From positions 1-12,365 of the forward strand of contig CAYLMH010000039.1 of assembly GCA_964385055.1 (NCBI GenBank): a stretch of DNA of 12,365 nucleotides. Reading direction: 5' to 3'. A model generated the notes under the pieces. That model saw nothing but the letters and a program-made list of their open reading frames with translations, was not told where the DNA came from and did not search any database. The translations under genes and the position numbers were made by a program. Each line of letters begins with the position of its first letter. Within the stretch, counting starts at the first letter, position 1. This DNA is from JACRPI01 sp964385055. Its GTDB lineage: Archaea > Nanobdellota > Nanobdellia > Woesearchaeales > DSVV01. Positions 6,088 through 12,357 of the stretch are shown piece by piece.

Positions 6088-7902
6088 AACTTTGTAATCT
6101 GCGTCAACGACGTCGTCTTTGCCTTTAGCCTGACCTTTTGCAGCTTCAGCATGTTGCGCTTCCTGACTCGCCTTCTGATACATCTCAACAGCAGCTTCCT
6201 GAGCAACTTTGTTGAGCGCGGTAAGTTTCTCTTTGATTGCAGGAATATCTTTTTTCTCCGCAGTCATCAAGACTTTGAGTCCTTCCAAAACTGGCGTAAT
6301 CGCGTCAAGCTTTTTCTCATCAACTTTGCCTTTCATGTCAGCCATCGTCTTCTCAGTAGTGTAGAGAAGCGTATCAGCTTCGTTCAAGGTTTCGACTTCG
6401 TCTTTTCGCGCTTTGTCTGATTCAGCGTGCTCTTCAGCTTCTTTACGCATCTTTTCAATCTCAGCTTCAGTGAGATTTGTTGATGCAGTTAAGGTAATCT
6501 TCTGCTGCTTCCCAGTGCCCATGTCTTTTGCGTTGACGTTGACAATGCCATTTGCGTCAATGTCAAAAGCGACTTCAATTTGTGGCACACCGCGTGGTGC
6601 AGGGGGAATACCGACAAGGTCAAACTGCCCAAGCAATTTGTTGTCTGTTGCCATTGGTCGTTCTCCTTGGAATACTCTAATGGAAACAGCGGTCTGATTA
6701 TCAGCTGCGGTGCTGAAAATCTGCGATTTCTTCGTCGGGATTGTCGTGTTTCGTTCAATAAGCTTTGTCAACACGCCACCAAGCGTTTCGATTCCAAGAC
6801 TTAATGGAGTAACGTCGAGTAACAAAATGTCCTTGACTTCTCCGCCAAGAACTCCTGCCTGAATCGCTGCGCCAAGAGCAACTGCTTCGTCAGGGTTAAC
6901 AGAACGATCTCCTTCTTTGCCAACGAGTGTTTTAACAAGTTCCTGAACAGCAGGGATTCGTGTAGAACCGCCAACGAAAATAATCTTGTCCACAAGTTTG
7001 TCGAGCTTTGCGTCTTTCAATACTTTTCTTGTTGGGTCTTCAAGTTTTTTCAAGATGGAGTCAATAAGCTGTTCGAACTTTGCCCGTGTTAGTTCAATGT
7101 TCAAGTGCTTTGGACCGGATTTATCTGCGGTGATAAATGGCAGATTAATCGTTGCTTTCAACTTGCTGGAAAGTTCAATCTTTGCTTTTTCAGCTGCTTC
7201 TTTCAAACGCTGGTGCGCGACTTTGTCTTCACGCAAGTCAATGCCATGCTGTGCTTTGAAATCTTTTGCCATCCAGTCGATTAAAGCGTCGTCAATATCA
7301 TCGCCGCCAAGGAAGTTGTTTCCGTTGGTTGCTTTAACTTCAAAGACACCATCGCTGAGTTCGAGAACAGAAACGTCAAACGTTCCACCACCAAAATCGA
7401 AAACTAAGATCGTGTGATCGTTTGTTTTGTCAATTCCATATGCGAGTGCTGCAGCGGTTGGTTCGTTGATAATTCGCAATACTTCAAGTCCTGCGATTTT
7501 TCCTGCGTCTTTTGTTGCTTGTCGTTGCGCATCGCCAAAATATGCGGGGACTGTGATAACTGCTTGTGTTACTTTCTGGCCAAGATACGCTTCAGCGTCC
7601 TTCTTCATTTTTTGCAAAATCATTGCAGAAATTTGCTGTGGCGTGTAGTCTTTGCCATGAATGTTGACTTTGAAATCTTCGCCCATGTGTCTCTTGATAG
7701 AGCGCACTGTGCTTTGTGGGCTTGCGATAGCCTGGTTTCTTGCGGTGTCTCCGACAAGAATTTCTCCATCTTCTGTAATGTTGACGACAGATGGTGTTGT
7801 TCGTTTTCCTTCAGTGTTTGGGATGATGGTTGCTTTTCCGCCTTCCATAACCGCAACAGCTGAAAATGTTGTTCCTAAATCAATTCCAATTATTTTTCCC
7901 AT
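6079..7902 (-). CDS. dnaK: Molecular chaperone DnaK (Hsp70)
   Basis: A 607-residue Hsp70, the ATP-driven chaperone that works with DnaJ and GrpE. The ATPase domain shows GIDLGTT near the start, VPAYFGDAQRQAT, INEPTAAALAYG, FDFGGGTFDVSVL and VGGSTRIPAVQ. The linker to the substrate-binding domain is LLLDVTPLSLGIETLGG, and the C-terminus ends DVVDADYKVEE after an Ala/Gln-rich lid tail. Between IKRHMGEDF and TPQQISAMIL the roughly 25-residue insert of proteobacterial DnaK is absent, as in Gram-positive and archaeal DnaKs. I chose ATG 7902 over the in-frame GTG at 7908 because GGAGG lies 8 nt before the ATG. It follows the YkgJ-like gene after 53 nt and is most likely co-transcribed with it and grpE. 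Archaeal dnaK is generally regarded as acquired from bacteria. Confidence 0.98.
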   Translation of the reverse strand: MGKIIGIDLGTTFSAVAVMEGGKATIIPNTEGKRTTPSVVNITEDGEILVGDTARNQAIASPQSTVRSIKRHMGEDFKVNIHGKDYTPQQISAMILQKMKKDAEAYLGQKVTQAVITVPAYFGDAQRQATKDAGKIAGLEVLRIINEPTAAALAYGIDKTNDHTILVFDFGGGTFDVSVLELSDGVFEVKATNGNNFLGGDDIDDALIDWMAKDFKAQHGIDLREDKVAHQRLKEAAEKAKIELSSKLKATINLPFITADKSGPKHLNIELTRAKFEQLIDSILKKLEDPTRKVLKDAKLDKLVDKIIFVGGSTRIPAVQELVKTLVGKEGDRSVNPDEAVALGAAIQAGVLGGEVKDILLLDVTPLSLGIETLGGVLTKLIERNTTIPTKKSQIFSTAADNQTAVSIRVFQGERPMATDNKLLGQFDLVGIPPAPRGVPQIEVAFDIDANGIVNVNAKDMGTGKQQKITLTASTNLTEAEIEKMRKEAEEHAESDKARKDEVETLNEADTLLYTTEKTMADMKGKVDEKKLDAITPVLEGLKVLMTAEKKDIPAIKEKLTALNKVAQEAAVEMYQKASQEAQHAEAAKGQAKGKDDVVDADYKVEE

Positions 7903-7905
7903 GTT

Positions 7906-7919
7906 CACTGCCTCCAGTG
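7906..7919 (-). promoter_or_regulatory. Shine-Dalgarno site of dnaK presented in a hairpin loop
   Basis: The minus strand reads CACTG-GAGG-CAGTG, a perfect 5-bp inverted repeat whose four-base loop is the core of the dnaK Shine-Dalgarno motif. The second arm lies between GGAGG and the ATG at 7902. The structure could modulate ribosome access, for example with temperature; that is inference. Confidence 0.45.
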
Positions 7920-7955
7920 GTTCTATGTTTTTTTATTGTACAGCGTTTGTGTAAT

Positions 7956-8534
7956 TCAATACACGTCTTCATAACTCAGAATGCGACGCAATCGTTGTTC
8001 CTCAGGGATCAGTTCATGCAACTGACCACCAGGGATTGTCGGATGCGTTCTCAGGTACGCTGCCCACTGTCGGACTGATTCAGGATCATGGGGATTCACG
8101 AAATGATTGAGCGCAAACCACACCGCGAGTTGTTGTCCATGCTTGCTTGCTGTCGAAAGCAGCTTGCAATACTTCGGTTTTGCCTCGTGAACAGAGCACT
8201 TGTTCTCTTCATCGAGCAAGATGCATCGCCCAAAAGGCTTGCCGTCCTCACGGATTTGTTTGAGTTTCCAGCATTTGGTGTGAAATCGTTCATGCTCCTC
8301 AAGGAATTCTTTGATGAAATCGTCGCGGGGCATTTGCATATAATCTGCAATCCTCGTGACGTCGTCTTCAAACAAAATTCCTGAATCAACCTTGCAACAA
8401 TGGCCGCAGCCTGTGCATTCTTTTCCAAGTTCTGCTATTCGTGTTTCAGGGGTGTGCTTCGTAATGCTGAGGCTGGCAATATTTCCAGCTTCGTGTTTAT
8501 GAAGTTCCTCCGGTTGGAACACGCGCAGTTTCAT
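7956..8534 (-). CDS. YkgJ-family CxxCxxCC cysteine-cluster protein (putative Zn/Fe-binding)
   Basis: A 192-residue protein with the YkgJ signature CTGCGHCC (Cys40, 43, 46, 47) and the usual trailing cysteines: Cys88, Cys104 in GRCILLDEENKC, Cys113, and Cys123 in KPKYCKLL. The family is annotated as zinc- or iron-chelating; the biochemical role is poorly known. The N-terminal 35 residues precede the cluster and the C-terminal third (about 130-192) is helical-looking and has no further cysteines. The ATG lies inside the end of grpE (38-nt overlap), with GAGG 10 nt before it, so translation is coupled to grpE. The gene is placed between grpE and dnaK. That position, plus a Cys-rich GrpE next door, suggests a metal- or redox-related link to the Hsp70 system, which is inference. 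Confidence 0.88.
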   Translation of the reverse strand: MKLRVFQPEELHKHEAGNIASLSITKHTPETRIAELGKECTGCGHCCKVDSGILFEDDVTRIADYMQMPRDDFIKEFLEEHERFHTKCWKLKQIREDGKPFGRCILLDEENKCSVHEAKPKYCKLLSTASKHGQQLAVWFALNHFVNPHDPESVRQWAAYLRTHPTIPGGQLHELIPEEQRLRRILSYEDVY

Positions 8535-9117
8535 CTTGTTTTTTCCTCGTAATTTTGACTCGTGCTGGGCGTAATACAGTATCTCCTACTATATAACCTT
8601 TTTGCAAGACTTCAAGGACAATATTCGCTTCTTTGTCGCTGTCTTCCTGCAAAAGCGCCTCGTGCAGTTTTGGGTCAAATTTCTTACCTAAACATTCGAT
8701 TTCTTTGAGTCCATATTTTTCCAGCACGCCCATAAGTTGCATGTGGATTAATCGGACGCCTTCGTCGTCGACTGTTTTGAGTGCGTGGCCAAAATTGTCC
8801 AGCACTGGTATGAGTTCTACAAGAAGTTGTTTTGTTGCGTATTTTTTGAAATCCGCGTTATCGCGTTCGACGCGCTTACGGTAGTTTTCAAAGTCTGCTT
8901 GAAGGAATTGGAGTGTTTTGGTTAAGTCTTTGAGTTGTGTTTCTTCGTTGCAAGGATCTTCTTCGCATGTTCCTTCGCAGTGAGGTTCATTATGCTCTTC
9001 TTTGCATTTTCCTTTACACTGGTGCTCTTCTTTGGGTGAAGGAGAGTTCTGTTCAGCTGTACATTGTTCTTCCCTGCAATGTTCATCTGAACAGTGCGTT
9101 GTTTCTTTTTTGGTCAT
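8497..9117 (-). CDS. grpE: Nucleotide exchange factor GrpE with Cys/His-rich N-terminal extension
   Basis: A 206-residue GrpE, the dimeric factor that releases ADP from DnaK. The long helix and four-helix region is LQADFENYRKRVERDNADF followed by LIPVLDNFGHALK, and the beta domain is HEALLQEDSD, then VLQKGYIVGDTVLRPARVKITR: all family hallmarks. The unusual part is residues 1-60: eight cysteines (9, 14, 19, 34, 38, 47, 51, 56) and five histidines (8, 13, 32, 42, 46) in CX3C and CX4C spacing, within an otherwise acidic segment. In most GrpEs this region is disordered and acidic but has few or no Cys. It could bind zinc, copper or iron or form disulfides. The ATG is preceded by AAGGAGAGG, and an approximately 57-nt leader carries a palindrome. 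It is the first gene of grpE, YkgJ-like, dnaK. Confidence 0.96.
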   Translation of the reverse strand: MTKKETTHCSDEHCREEQCTAEQNSPSPKEEHQCKGKCKEEHNEPHCEGTCEEDPCNEETQLKDLTKTLQFLQADFENYRKRVERDNADFKKYATKQLLVELIPVLDNFGHALKTVDDEGVRLIHMQLMGVLEKYGLKEIECLGKKFDPKLHEALLQEDSDKEANIVLEVLQKGYIVGDTVLRPARVKITRKKQDETARVPTGGTS

Positions 9118-9152
9118 TTCTTTCCTCTCCTTGATCGTGTGTTTGAATTAAT

Positions 9153-9169
9153 GTTGATCTAAGATCAAC
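9153..9169 (-). promoter_or_regulatory. Perfect 17-bp palindrome, candidate heat-shock operator of the grpE-dnaK unit
   Basis: GTTGATCT-A-AGATCAAC is an exact inverted repeat (8+1+8), seen on either strand. It lies just downstream of the expected grpE transcription start (TATA centre near 9200, start near 9174), a position where a bound repressor would block transcription. A third half-site, TTGATC, lies at 9131-9136 beside the grpE Shine-Dalgarno motif. In RNA it could instead form a 7-bp hairpin. Confidence 0.6.
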
Positions 9170-9194
9170 TGAATTGTAATGAGGTAAACGCAAG

Positions 9195-9205
9195 TTATAT
9201 ATAAA
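9195..9205 (-). promoter_or_regulatory. TATA box of the grpE-YkgJ-dnaK unit
   Basis: The minus strand reads TTTATATATAA, a near-consensus archaeal TATA element. A start about 26 nt downstream gives grpE a leader of about 57 nt, unlike the apparently leaderless units elsewhere in the window. The element is nearly symmetric and could also act rightward. Confidence 0.6.
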
Positions 9206-9242
9206 GGTTGTGTTGTTATTAAGAAGTGACAAATATATGGAA

Positions 9243-9252
9243 AAATATATAA
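9243..9252 (+). promoter_or_regulatory. TATA box for the rightward HYT-motif gene
   Basis: AAATATATAA sits centred 36 nt before the ATG at 9284 and 27 nt before an in-frame TTG at 9275. The octamer AAATATAT also occurs 12 bp earlier (9231-9238). Confidence 0.5.
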
Positions 9253-9283
9253 ATGAGCGGTTCTTAGAGTTAATTTGGACTAT

Positions 9284-10213
9284 ATGACAACAGACAACAG
9301 AGGGGTACAGGTTTATCATTACACTACTTTGGATAAATGGAGGAACATTCAAGAAGAGGGTGTTCTGCGACCGAGCAATAATAAAGATGATCTTAAAATT
9401 AAAATCTTTGGCCCAGTTACATATGCCTTAACAGAGCCAAGCCCCCTTGAATGGAGAGATCATCAATCCCTCCCTGGCTGCCTTGATCACTTACTACGTT
9501 CGATTTATGAAAAAGATGAGAGTGGTCTTGTTTTGTTGAGACTTCACATGGGAGCAGACCAAAATCCTTTGGTGGTAGATCATTTTCTTTTTGAGCAAGC
9601 GCTGGAATCTAGGTTTTATGAAAGCACAGACTCTCATGGAACATTACGAAAGCAGAGGAATGAGCTTAAAAAAGCGTTAAAAGCAACAGCAACTCCATTA
9701 AGAGAATATGGTGGACAGCATAAGATCCCCGAAGTTCTTATCAAGGAGTCAATCTCATTGGATAAGATTGATTTTGTAAGGGAAGTTGATGTGTCTGCTT
9801 TATATGCCAATCATGCAAATTCAGAGGAAGCTAAGCTCGATTGGAGGAAAATGCTAGATGCTGCAAGGAAATTGAATTATACAGTAAGTGTTGAATCTGA
9901 GGAGAAGCACGACCAGATGCTTATTGATGACTGTGCTGCTTATGTTTATCAACCTAACTCGGGAATCCATGTATTAACTATCAGACGGGACATTAATCCA
10001 TTTGGGTATTTTCAAGGAAGAATATTCATTGGTGCTAGTTCGGGGAAATGGGATGAGACAACGCAGAAAAAGGAAGTTGACTTTGATGTGGCACTAGCAA
10101 CAGATAACTTGCTAGAAAGAATAATGGAACGGGCAAAACCTACGATACCTATTGTAAAGCAATATAAAAGAAGAGACATAGGATATTACATGGAAAAAGC
10201 AGGATATTTGTGA
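9284..10213 (+). CDS. Uncharacterised protein with HYTT motif, possible ADP-ribosyltransferase-like fold
   Basis: A 309-residue protein from ATG 9284; an in-frame TTG at 9275 would add three residues and fit a leaderless start. The N-terminus VYHYTTLDKWRNIQEEGVL (about 10-28) resembles the first block of several ADP-ribosyltransferase-like families (DarT and related HYT/HFT proteins: His, then a helix, then a Gly-Leu turn). FGPVTYALTEPSPLEW and LLRLHM follow as probable beta strands. IPEVLI with Glu150, after EYGGQH, could supply the catalytic Glu of such a fold. The C-terminal third (from about 200) looks like a separate domain and I do not recognise it. No signal peptide or membrane helix is visible. 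The assignment rests on short motifs and is tentative. The stop overlaps the GTG start of the next gene (GTGA), indicating coupled expression. Confidence 0.55.
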   Translation: MTTDNRGVQVYHYTTLDKWRNIQEEGVLRPSNNKDDLKIKIFGPVTYALTEPSPLEWRDHQSLPGCLDHLLRSIYEKDESGLVLLRLHMGADQNPLVVDHFLFEQALESRFYESTDSHGTLRKQRNELKKALKATATPLREYGGQHKIPEVLIKESISLDKIDFVREVDVSALYANHANSEEAKLDWRKMLDAARKLNYTVSVESEEKHDQMLIDDCAAYVYQPNSGIHVLTIRRDINPFGYFQGRIFIGASSGKWDETTQKKEVDFDVALATDNLLERIMERAKPTIPIVKQYKRRDIGYYMEKAGYL

Positions 10214-10896
10214 GCATTATGACAACCTCCCCCCAATATCACGACGATCTTATCGCAATATACACTGCGTTTAGAGATCAAGTACATAACGCAAGAGCAG
10301 TTCTTCATCCTTCTTGCGCGAATGACGCAAGTCCTTCCAAAGTCTTTGATGCAGTGACGTATGTTGATATAGACACGGTAGCGATGGAGACGTTCAGGCA
10401 ACATGGTTTAGACGCGCATGGACAAGATATACGAGAATACAAACCCTCAAAAGAACACGATCTGTTGATTCTTCTTAATCCTTGTATCGCAACAGAATGG
10501 GCTTCGCAGCATATCAGAAATGGTGGTTATATTTTGTCAAATAATTATCATGGAAATGCGTCACACATGTACAATAATCCAGATGCATTTGAACTTGTTG
10601 GAGTAATCGATTTTGTTGAAAGCGATAGAAGAAAAGGTGACAATCGCGCTGTCTTCTCACGAAACCTTGAAGGATTATTTCAACCAGTAAAAGATTTCGA
10701 AGAGTTGCGTGAAGTAAGACCTGAAGCATATGAATTTATTCGAGTATCATTCAACTCTCTCTTTAGAATGTACCGTGGCGATAGGCGTGGAGACACAGAA
10801 GAAGAAAGATATAGGATAGTAAAAGAAATGATGGGAGAGTCCGAAGAATTACCTGCAAAGAGAATTGCAGAGAGATATATCTTTGTGAAAAGATAA
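10210..10896 (+). CDS. Rossmann-fold, SAM-methyltransferase-like protein
   Basis: A 228-residue protein from the GTG at 10210, which overlaps the preceding stop; an ATG at 10219 would give 225 residues. The order of elements is that of class I methyltransferases: a strand and loop VLHPSCANDASPS (31-43) where motif I should be, an acidic strand end TYVDID (50-55), GQDI (71-74) for motif III, and LLILLNP (85-91) for motif IV, then GGYILSNNYHGNA (105-117). Motif I lacks the usual GxGxG, so SAM binding is not certain. The C-terminal part (from 130) is charged and helical. The substrate is unknown. It is co-transcribed with the HYT-motif gene, and the two may act together. No recognition domain for DNA or rRNA is visible. 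The TAA stop lies 79 nt before the oxygenase gene, which has its own promoter. Confidence 0.55.
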   Translation: MSIMTTSPQYHDDLIAIYTAFRDQVHNARAVLHPSCANDASPSKVFDAVTYVDIDTVAMETFRQHGLDAHGQDIREYKPSKEHDLLILLNPCIATEWASQHIRNGGYILSNNYHGNASHMYNNPDAFELVGVIDFVESDRRKGDNRAVFSRNLEGLFQPVKDFEELREVRPEAYEFIRVSFNSLFRMYRGDRRGDTEEERYRIVKEMMGESEELPAKRIAERYIFVKR

Positions 10897-10947
10897 GATA
10901 AACAAAATGTATCCTTCTAGAAAAGACCACCCTCTTTCCGCAACTCT

Positions 10948-10956
10948 TATATATAC
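10948..10956 (+). promoter_or_regulatory. TATA box of the oxygenase pair
   Basis: TTATATATA is centred 24 nt before the ATG at 10976, so the mRNA should be leaderless. Confidence 0.6.
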
Positions 10957-10975
10957 CAAAATCTAAAAGAAGCGA

Positions 10976-11623
10976 ATGAAGCCAAATCCACGCATAGGTG
11001 CATTGAAGGGATGGGTTCAAGAACAGCACCTCAGCGATGAAGCAATTAAGAAATATAGCAAAGAATTTCAAAAAAATAAACCATTTCCTCATCTGTTAAT
11101 CAAGAACTTTCTCCAGCCAAGACAAATAGAGTATCTGGTCAAAGCATTAGAAAAACAGGAATTTGAAACAAAAGAAAGTGATCTTTTCTATTTGCAGCAG
11201 ACAAAAGACCTCAGAAATAGTACATCATTTGTCTTCAGCAGCTTCTATACCATGCTCAATTCTAATTATCTGCAAAAAATGTTGCAGGAAATCACAGGCA
11301 TTCCAAAGCTCAAGAACACTGTGGATCTTGCGGCATTAAATTTTCCGCAGCATGGCTATCTTCTTCCGCATGACGATTACCTTGATCATCGAAAAATAGC
11401 GTATATCCTCTATCTCAGCCCAACGCTCACGCCAAAAGATGGTGGCGCGTTAGAGTTTTTCGCAGTGGACGAAGAAAACGTTCCCAAAAAAATAGTCAAA
11501 TCCTATCCGCCACAGCAAAACAGTCTCATGCTGTTCAAAGTCACAAGGCAGTCATTCCATCAGGTGAATGAACTTCTTGCAGACAAAAAACGCCTCACCT
11601 TAGGAGGATGGTTTCATGGCTGA
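10976..11623 (+). CDS. 2-oxoglutarate/Fe(II) oxygenase, Tpa1/Ofd1-like prolyl hydroxylase
   Basis: A 215-residue dioxygenase that should use O2, 2-oxoglutarate and Fe(II) to hydroxylate a substrate. The iron ligands are visible: HxD at His132-Asp134 in LLPHDDYLDHRK, and the distal His195 in RQSFHQVNE. Arg206 in KKRLTLGGWFHG is placed to bind the 2-oxoglutarate carboxylate. YILYLSP, DGGALEFF and NSLMLFKV are the conserved strands between them. These blocks match the Tpa1/Ofd1 group (COG3751), whose eukaryotic members hydroxylate a proline of ribosomal protein uS12. Residues 1-60 form a helical lead-in shared with the next gene. The stop overlaps the next start by 8 nt, so the two proteins are probably made together. 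An O2-requiring enzyme implies at least occasional exposure to oxygen. The protein substrate is inferred only from the family. Confidence 0.9.
   Translation: MKPNPRIGALKGWVQEQHLSDEAIKKYSKEFQKNKPFPHLLIKNFLQPRQIEYLVKALEKQEFETKESDLFYLQQTKDLRNSTSFVFSSFYTMLNSNYLQKMLQEITGIPKLKNTVDLAALNFPQHGYLLPHDDYLDHRKIAYILYLSPTLTPKDGGALEFFAVDEENVPKKIVKSYPPQQNSLMLFKVTRQSFHQVNELLADKKRLTLGGWFHG
11603..11607 (+). promoter_or_regulatory. Ribosome-binding site for the second oxygenase-like gene
   Basis: GGAGG within the end of the first oxygenase gene lies 8 nt before the ATG at 11616, the same motif and spacing as at dnaK. It fixes the start and shows that internal genes in operons use Shine-Dalgarno initiation. Confidence 0.7.
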
Positions 11624-12221
11624 TATTCAGCTTCTCAAACATTGGGTAAATCCCCAGTATCTCACTACTGAAACAATTAAACAAGTAGAGCAGGCATTTC
11701 AGAGCGCAGCGATTCCATCAGTACAGCTCGGAAGTTTTCTTCTTCCTGAAAAAGCAGCAGCAGTAAGAAAAGCGATTGAAAAAATAAAATTCAGCCATGA
11801 ATACATTCCGCACATGCATTCGTATCATACAGCGGCAGCGGAAAAACCGCTTGCGGAGTTCTATGCGTTCCTGAATTCTGCGGGCTTCAAAACACTTTTA
11901 GGCACAATGCTAAAGAAAGAAATCAAAACAGTGCGTCCACAGTTGTTAGTGTACGAACACAAAGATTACACATTGTTGCATGATACCATTGAACAGCGTG
12001 CAGCGACAGTCCTCTTTTTCGATTTCACAAAAGATTGGAGTGAGGATGCAGGCGGCAAAACAGTGTTTGTCAGTCCAAAATCAGATCCACTTATTTTCCC
12101 AAGAATGTTTAACGCGATTTGCGTTGCGGCATTGCTCCCTGATGTCCATTATTTCTTGAAGTATGTGAATGGTGTAGCGGGAAAGAATAAAGTGTATTTG
12201 GTAAAGGTGGAGTGCGATTAA
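11616..12221 (+). CDS. Paralogous oxygenase-fold protein, probably catalytically inactive partner
   Basis: A 201-residue protein similar to its upstream neighbour along most of its length. Compare LKHWVNPQYLTTETIKQVEQ with LKGWVQEQHLSDEAIKKYSK at the N-terminus, and TLLHDTIEQRAATVLFFD with YLLPHDDYLDHRKIAYILYL in the core. The HxD triad becomes His122-Asp123-Thr124, so the second metal ligand is missing; His178 may correspond to the distal His, and the Arg of the 2-oxoglutarate site is replaced, with Lys192 nearby. I infer loss of normal catalysis. In eukaryotic Tpa1/Ofd1 a second, non-catalytic double-stranded beta-helix domain follows the catalytic one in the same chain, and this gene may be the split equivalent. 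The 8-nt overlap and strong GGAGG site suggest matched production and a heterodimer. No other gene follows within the window. Confidence 0.75.
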   Translation: MADIQLLKHWVNPQYLTTETIKQVEQAFQSAAIPSVQLGSFLLPEKAAAVRKAIEKIKFSHEYIPHMHSYHTAAAEKPLAEFYAFLNSAGFKTLLGTMLKKEIKTVRPQLLVYEHKDYTLLHDTIEQRAATVLFFDFTKDWSEDAGGKTVFVSPKSDPLIFPRMFNAICVAALLPDVHYFLKYVNGVAGKNKVYLVKVECD

Positions 12222-12228
12222 GCAAAAG

Positions 12229-12249
12229 TTTTTCGGATGATCCGAAAAA
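12229..12249. repeat. Perfect 21-bp inverted repeat after the oxygenase pair
   Basis: TTTTTCGGAT-G-ATCCGAAAAA is an exact palindrome (10+1+10) starting 8 nt after the stop codon. As RNA it can fold into a 9-bp stem with a three-base loop. It could be a 3' end structure of the oxygenase mRNA or a protein-binding site. A U-tract does not follow it on the plus strand. Confidence 0.6.
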
Positions 12250-12281
12250 AACCATTGATTTCTGACTTTTACCGAAACTAA

Positions 12282-12296
12282 TTCGCCAAAAGCGAA
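12282..12296. repeat. Short inverted repeat TTCGC-CAAAA-GCGAA
   Basis: A 5-bp stem with a 5-base loop in the gene-free right end. It lies between the 21-bp palindrome and a longer hairpin. Confidence 0.4.
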
Positions 12297-12323
12297 AATC
12301 CTTCGGAACATCCGTAAGATTTT
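12295..12323. repeat. Imperfect 29-bp inverted repeat (13+3+13)
   Basis: AAAATCCTTCGGA and TCCGTAAGATTTT flank ACA and pair at 11 of 13 positions in register. The core TTCGGA also occurs in the palindrome at 12229-12249 and again at 12322-12327, so this end of the window carries a repeated motif. Confidence 0.5.
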
Positions 12324-12339
12324 CGGAAAACTCGTCGAT

Positions 12340-12357
12340 AAACCTATTAATAAGTTT
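12340..12357 (+). promoter_or_regulatory. Possible TATA element or operator for a gene beyond the right edge
   Basis: AAACCTATTAATAAGTTT is a palindrome with one mismatched pair around an A/T-rich TATTAATA core. A rightward start would fall outside the window, so this is a weak call. Confidence 0.25.

Noticed and set aside
7903..7908. GTG start at 7908 for dnaK
   Set aside because: Only 2 nt separate it from GGAGG, whereas the ATG at 7902 has an 8-nt spacing and yields the usual MGKIIGIDLGTT N-terminus.
12229..12249. Classical intrinsic terminator for the oxygenase pair
   Set aside because: The stem is perfect but no U-tract follows it on the plus strand, so I list it as an inverted repeat only.
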